Shown here in pieces: positions 60,942 through 64,000 of a stretch of DNA of 64,000 bases; the stretch's first letter is position 1, and every line of letters starts with the position of its first letter. The notes beneath the pieces were generated by a model. That model had not been told where the DNA came from and searched no databases. It worked only from the letters and a program-made list of their open reading frames with translations. Both the position numbers and the translations under genes were made by a program. The DNA is from Ideonella sp. (GTDB lineage: Bacteria; Pseudomonadota; Gammaproteobacteria; Burkholderiales; Burkholderiaceae_C), in the NCBI GenBank assembly GCA_016721465.1, contig JADKIA010000028.1, positions 372,001 through 436,000 of the forward strand, written 5' to 3'.

Positions 60942-61257
60942 TGAAGACCGGTGACATTTGGCTGGCCCAGCTCGACCCGACGGTGGGCAGTGAGATCCAG
61001 AAGACCCGACCCTGCGTCGTGATCTCGCCCGACGACATGAACGCGCACTTGCGCACCGTGATCGTGGCGCCATGACCACCGGGTCGCGGCCGGCGCGCTT
61101 CCGCATCGCGCTCACCTTCCAGGGCAAGCAGGGCCTGATCGTGCTGGACCAGATCCGAACGCTCGACAGTGCGCGGTTGGTCAAGCGATTGGGTGCCTTG
61201 CGCCCGGCCACGCTGGCTGCGACGCTGCAGACTTTGCAGGCCATGTTTGCGCCATGA
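60941..61257 (+). pseudogene. mazF: MazF-type toxin split at an ATGA
   Basis: ORF 1 (60941-61075) encodes MKTGDIWLAQLDPTVGSEIQ, then KTRPCVVISPDDMNAHLRTV and IVAP. ORF 2 (61072-61257) starts at the ATG overlapping the TGA and encodes MTTGSRPARFRIALTFQGKQ and GLIVLDQIRTLDSARLVKRL. A whole MazF reads VIVAPMTTGSR across this point, so one base has been lost (frameshift at 61070-61075). MazF is an mRNA endoribonuclease whose fold needs both parts. Whether the pieces are reinitiated through the ATGA, or the toxin is dead, cannot be told. Confidence 0.8.
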
Positions 61258-61341
61258 CCCACGGGTCGGCAGTTGCGAATGCGCAGGCCGGTCTCGCTGC
61301 GCCGATCTACGTTGGTGGCGAGGCGAATCGATAACGCGGGG

Positions 61342-61467
61342 ATGCCTACATTTGCCGAACTCCGCGTGCCTCCTCCAAAGTCGTGGGACGAGTGTGAGGC
61401 CATCGTATGTTCTGATCGGCAAGGCCCAGACGGCGAAGTCGTCGCCGCTCTGTTGAGATTTAGATGA
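61342..61467 (+). pseudogene. Remnant of a restriction-endonuclease-like gene
   Basis: About 41 codons (MPTFAELRVPPPKSWDECEA, IVCSDRQGPDGEVVAALLRF). The VPPPKSWDExE start is typical of longer proteins with a nuclease-like fold seen beside mobile elements. The frame ends early, so only the N-terminus survives. Confidence 0.4.
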
Positions 61468-61660
61468 GCCGCTCGCAGATGCCATGACTATGGGCGACCG
61501 CGTGGGACGCGATGAAACGTTGCCGCACGGCCCGGGACAGAGCAGAATGTCATCGGTTCGACCTCTCTTTGCTGCGCAGGCAGTGCGGGGGAAGAGGCTG
61601 GGGAACAGCGATGGCTGACAAATCTGTTTTCTCAATGGAGACAAGAACTTACGCCGCCGT
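61468..61660. other. Non-coding right end of the island
   Basis: About 190 bp up to attR with no gene or repeat that I can support. Confidence 0.4.
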
Positions 61661-61683
61661 TTCGAGTCCCATCAGCCACCCCA
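61661..61683 (+). repeat. attR of tRNA-His genomic island
   Basis: Exact 23-bp copy of the 3' end of tRNA-His (TTCGAGTCCCATCAGCCACC plus CCA). No tRNA gene precedes it, so this is a displaced copy created by integration. Confidence 0.9.
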
Positions 61684-61908
61684 GGTAACACCGGGCACAG
61701 CTCGTCCAGCGGCCTCTCATCGCAAGGTGAGGGGCCGTTGTCGTTGGGGCCTGGAAGCGCGATCTGTGCGATAGGGGCAGAGCAAATCGTCTCGCGGATT
61801 TTGGTTGCCTGCACATCGAAACGACTCCCATCTTGCGGCGTGTTTCGAAATCAGCTTGAAGGCTGCACGCACAACAGCACGCTTCCCGCGCAGATCGGCT
61901 CATGTTGC

Positions 61909-61927
61909 TGTATGCTATTGTCATACA
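61909..61927. promoter_or_regulatory. Operator candidate of the TacA/TacT operon
   Basis: TGTATG-CTATTGT-CATACA, a 6-bp-arm palindrome with 7-bp spacer, 18 bp upstream of the antitoxin ATG and overlapping a possible -10 (TATGCT). Such sites serve for autoregulation by ribbon-helix-helix antitoxins. Confidence 0.55.
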
Positions 61928-61944
61928 CGCCCTGGAGTTTCATC

Positions 61945-62217
61945 ATGCCCACCGTTCCCGCTGCTGTACTGAGTGTTCGCGTCAGCGCCAGTGAACGCGC
62001 ATTGCTGGAGGCCGCGGCGGAGCAGGCACGCACCAATCTCAGTGACTTCGTCAGGCGGCGTGCTCTCGAAGCGGCCGAGACCGATCTGCTGGATCGTCGC
62101 GTCGTGACGATCCCGGCGAAGGACTGGGCCAAGTTCGAGGCCTGGGCCAGTGCGCCGGCGAAAGATGTGCCTGCGCTTCGCAAATTGGCCAAGAGCCGCC
62201 CCATCTGGCAGAAGTGA
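61945..62217 (+). CDS. TacA-type (DUF1778) ribbon-helix-helix antitoxin
   Basis: 90 residues from the ATG at 61945 (MPTVPAAVLSVRVSASERAL). DUF1778: SVRVSASERALLEAAAEQAR then TNLSDFVRRRALEAAE, a ribbon-helix-helix; the C-terminal part (TIPAKDWAKFEAWASAPAKDVPAL) binds the acetyltransferase toxin. The gene lies just outside the island repeat. The operator candidate TGTATG...CATACA precedes it. Confidence 0.92.
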   Translation: MPTVPAAVLSVRVSASERALLEAAAEQARTNLSDFVRRRALEAAETDLLDRRVVTIPAKDWAKFEAWASAPAKDVPALRKLAKSRPIWQK

Positions 62218-62771
62218 CGGCAGAAGTGACCGCAGAAGTGACGGCAAGGGTGACGACCGGAGTGACTCCGCCAAGACCGCTTGCGGCTGAAGACGACACG
62301 GCGGAGTTTGACTGCGCACGCGATGCACTGAATCAGTGGTTCCGGCGCCATGCTTGGCGCAACCAGCAGTTGGGCGTGTCGCGGACCACTGTGGTGTGCG
62401 ATCCGGCGACCGGAGGCATCGTCGGGTATGTGAGCTTGTCGGCCGCGCAAATCGAGCGGGCCTGGCTGCCCAAGGCACAACACCGCAACCGGCCCGACCC
62501 GATGCCCGCCATCCTGCTCGGTCAGTTGGCGGTGGATCTGCAATGGCGGGGGCGAGGGGTGGCGCGCTCGCTGATGTTCTATGCGCTCGGCACGGCGGTG
62601 CGCATGTCCAAGGCAGTCGGCTGCTTCTGTGTGCTCACCCATCCACTCGATGACGATGTGCGGGCCCTGTACGGCTCCAACGGGTTCGAGGACCTTCCGT
62701 TCGATCCCGCCCGCAGCATGGCTGTTCGCATCTCGGATCTTGTGCGCAATGGTTTAGGCGCTGCGGACTGA
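62214..62771 (+). CDS. GNAT acetyltransferase toxin (TacT-type)
   Basis: 185 residues from a GTG at 62214 that overlaps the antitoxin stop (GTGA). The GNAT core has LAVDLQWRGRGVARSLMFYA (acetyl-CoA P-loop), preceded by GYVSLSAAQIERAW. The C-terminal YGSNGFEDLPF is typical of TacT. TacT acetylates the amino group of aminoacyl-tRNAs and blocks translation. The first 17 codons are a 12-bp tandem repeat (VTAEVTAEVTARVTTGVT), offering GTG starts at 62214, 62226, 62238, 62250 and 62262. Confidence 0.9.
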   Translation: MTAEVTAEVTARVTTGVTPPRPLAAEDDTAEFDCARDALNQWFRRHAWRNQQLGVSRTTVVCDPATGGIVGYVSLSAAQIERAWLPKAQHRNRPDPMPAILLGQLAVDLQWRGRGVARSLMFYALGTAVRMSKAVGCFCVLTHPLDDDVRALYGSNGFEDLPFDPARSMAVRISDLVRNGLGAAD

Positions 62772-62858
62772 GGTGTCGGCTGGTATGCCTGGCTTGTGGG
62801 CCGAGGACGCTCTGGGCGCGTGCCGCGGCCGGGTGTTCCGCGTGATCGGAGGCCTGCG

Positions 62859-63455
62859 TCAGATCCCCTCAAGCCCATTCATCAACAGCTTGGTCGTGAG
62901 TTCGGCCACGTCCTCCAGTGAAAACGGGCCCTTTGCGTCGAACCAGGTGTATGTCCAATTGATCGAGCCGAAGGCAATCATGGTCAGCGCCGTCGTTTGG
63001 TGTTTGCGCAGGTTGATGGCCGGATTCACGGCCAGTATCAGCTCACGCAGCACCTGCGCATAGGCGCGCTCCAATGTGCGGATCTCCGCGCGCTGCTCGT
63101 CGGGCAGCAAGTTCATCTCGGAGAACAGCACGGCGTGATTGATGCGGTACTCGGCATAGATGCGCAGGCACTCGAGCACGAAGGCATGCAGGCGCACACG
63201 GGCGTCGGAGTGCTGGTCGACCGCGGCGCGTACGCGCGACGCGGCCAGCTCCAAGAACTCGTGCAACAGCGTGAACAGCACGGTTTCCTTGTTCGGGAAG
63301 TAGTGATAGATCCACGCCTTGGACGACGAATGGCAGGCCTTCGCGATTTCGGCGATCGACGTCCGGTGAAAGCCCTGCCGGCCAAAGAGTTCGGCTGAAC
63401 GGTCCAGTATCAGCTGGCGCTTGTCGTCATGGTCCTTAGCTCGCACCCCCACCAT
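62859..63455 (-). CDS. TetR-family transcriptional regulator
   Basis: 198 residues. HTH near residues 14-58: RQLILDRSAELFGRQGFHRT, SIAEIAKACHSSSKAWIYHY. The C-terminal ligand-binding part is TetR_C_33-like (LELAASRVRAAVDQ, FSEMNLLPDEQRAEIRTLER). A palindrome AACGATCGTT is 44 bp upstream of its start and likely its own operator. It is divergent from a FadB-like enoyl-CoA hydratase gene, which suggests acyl-CoA control. Confidence 0.9.
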   Translation of the reverse strand: MVGVRAKDHDDKRQLILDRSAELFGRQGFHRTSIAEIAKACHSSSKAWIYHYFPNKETVLFTLLHEFLELAASRVRAAVDQHSDARVRLHAFVLECLRIYAEYRINHAVLFSEMNLLPDEQRAEIRTLERAYAQVLRELILAVNPAINLRKHQTTALTMIAFGSINWTYTWFDAKGPFSLEDVAELTTKLLMNGLEGI

Positions 63456-63495
63456 GGGCAGCCTCCTCGATTCGAGCTCGATTATCTGCCATGAC

Positions 63496-63510
63496 TGAAA
63501 CGATCGTTCA
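63496..63510. promoter_or_regulatory. TetR operator candidate with AACGATCGTT palindrome
   Basis: TGAAACGATCGTTCA, with a perfect 10-bp core AACGATCGTT (63499-63508), lies between the divergent TetR gene and the FadB-like gene. The form is like fatty-acid/branched-chain TetR operators of betaproteobacteria. A related site (AACGGTCGT) is before ETF-QO. Confidence 0.55.
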
Positions 63511-63564
63511 AGGGAATACGACGAGGGTCTGACGGGTTGGCGGCGCCGGTACGTTGAGACGCCT

Positions 63565-64000
63565 GTGAGCGTTAGCCAGCCAAACTGTCAAGAACCTCTG
63601 CGCCGTGAGCAGCGGGGCTCCACCTTGTGGCTCATTGGCTGCAGCGGACCGGTGAACTCGCTCTCGCAGCCCGTTCGTCGGGCTCTTGCCGAAGGTGTAC
63701 GCGAAGGTGAGGCCGATCCCTCGATGCAGGCCATCGTCGTCAGCTGCGAAGGCCGCACCTTCTTTGCCGGAGCCGATCTGGTCGAACTGGAGCAGGGCTT
63801 GCAGCAACCCGGCCTGCTGGAGTTCGTCACGGCCTGCGAGGACGCCAGCAAGCCCGTCATTGCGGCACTGCACGGCACGGTGTTCGGCGGCGGTGTTGTC
63901 GTGGCCTATGCCTGCGACCACCGCATCGCTGCCCAGGGCACGCGCTTCGCGATGCCCGAGGTCGGGCTCGGCCTGCTGCCCACGTTCGGCGGCACGCAGT
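63565..64000 (+). CDS. FadB-like enoyl-CoA hydratase/3-hydroxyacyl-CoA dehydrogenase, N-terminal part
   Basis: Open from a GTG at 63565 (VSVSQPNCQEPLRREQRGST) to the window end (145 codons). Crotonase fold: LIGCSGPVNSLSQPVRRALA, CEGRTFFAGADLVELEQ (oxyanion hole), HGTVFGGGVVVAYACDHRIA, and MPEVGLGLLPTFGGTQ with the catalytic-region Glu. The start and context suggest the hydratase half of a FadB/FadJ-type multifunctional enzyme; the dehydrogenase half would be beyond the window. Confidence 0.85.
   Translation, partial: MSVSQPNCQEPLRREQRGSTLWLIGCSGPVNSLSQPVRRALAEGVREGEADPSMQAIVVSCEGRTFFAGADLVELEQGLQQPGLLEFVTACEDASKPVIAALHGTVFGGGVVVAYACDHRIAAQGTRFAMPEVGLGLLPTFGGTQ

Larger units (their letters stand above)
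51424..61660. mobile_element. Genomic island integrated in tRNA-His
   Basis: About 10.2 kb between the 23-bp direct repeats. Contents in order: split P4-type integrase with an IS inside it, degenerate IS21-family element, tyrosine recombinase fragment, a four-site dyad array enclosing HxlR/cytochrome P460/redoxin genes and a small ORF, MazE/split MazF, and a gene remnant. No replication or conjugation gene is seen, so it is probably a decayed integrative element kept for cargo. Confidence 0.88.

Overview
The window is GC-rich, gene-dense chromosomal DNA that looks like a Burkholderiales betaproteobacterium of the Rubrivivax/Leptothrix/Comamonadaceae type. Pointers are PhaR, an arginine-type EF-P (Arg32) next to its rhamnosyltransferase EarP, a PpiD-like chaperone beside hupB and tRNA-Val, a DctPQM TRAP system, and a LysE/DMT/thioesterase-rich gene set. 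Taxonomy is inferred from gene content only.

Region 1 (1-7.6 kb): the C-terminus of a Crp/Fnr regulator, a large multi-PAS sensor kinase, a DUF2934 protein, phaR, rimO and a PLP cystathionine beta-lyase. Region 2 (7.7-15.7 kb, minus strand): a compact six-gene operon of HtrA-like protease, MoxR ATPase, DUF58, vWA membrane protein, a CHAT-like/transglutaminase-like fusion and an alpha/beta hydrolase. It resembles MoxR-vWA conflict or proteolysis systems and is the first candidate for an undescribed system. Region 3 (15.8-27.3 kb): housekeeping and lipid/CoA genes (tatD, mscS, DNA-deoxyinosine glycosylase, arfB, lysE, ogt, ETF-QO, SDR, yceH, thioesterases, a PAS-LuxR regulator and a two-subunit CoA transferase), with tandem TACGTA sites between the regulator unit and the transferase. 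Region 4 (27.3-35 kb, minus): an eight-gene four-carbon acid sugar (L-threonate/D-erythronate type) module, ltnD-otnK-otnC-otnI plus TRAP dctP-dctQ-dctM and a GntR/FCD regulator, with matching operator-like sites at both promoters.

Region 5 (35-51.4 kb): an isochorismatase-like hydrolase, a 4-hydroxybutyryl-CoA dehydratase-like flavoprotein lacking two Fe-S ligands, pyrD, rpiA, mnmC, a DUF3445 protein, efp-earP, uvrC, a lipoprotein, pgsA, an EamA transporter, hupB, tRNA-Val, ppiD and tRNA-His.

Region 6 (51.4-61.7 kb) is a genomic island in the 3' end of tRNA-His, bounded by a perfect 23-bp direct repeat (51401-51423 and 61661-61683). Its P4-type integrase is split by a 1.65-kb IS with a 5-bp target duplication and cut again by a degenerate IS21-family element carrying a Cys-rich passenger gene and a 40-bp perfect palindrome. 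Beyond that lies a tyrosine recombinase fragment, and 65 bp after it begins a set of four dyad sites of form CATAG-N7-CTAYGCATAGGGGTCG, alternating in orientation. The outer pair forms a 38-bp perfect inverted repeat around an HxlR regulator, a cytochrome P460, a thioredoxin-fold protein and a small ORF that runs from site to site. This recombination-site/cassette arrangement is the most interesting unexplained structure. The island ends with a MazE/split-MazF pair and a gene remnant.

Region 7 (61.7-64 kb): a TacA/TacT-type toxin-antitoxin pair with a 12-bp repeat at the gene junction, a TetR regulator with a palindromic site in front of it, and the start of a FadB-like enoyl-CoA hydratase that runs off the window.
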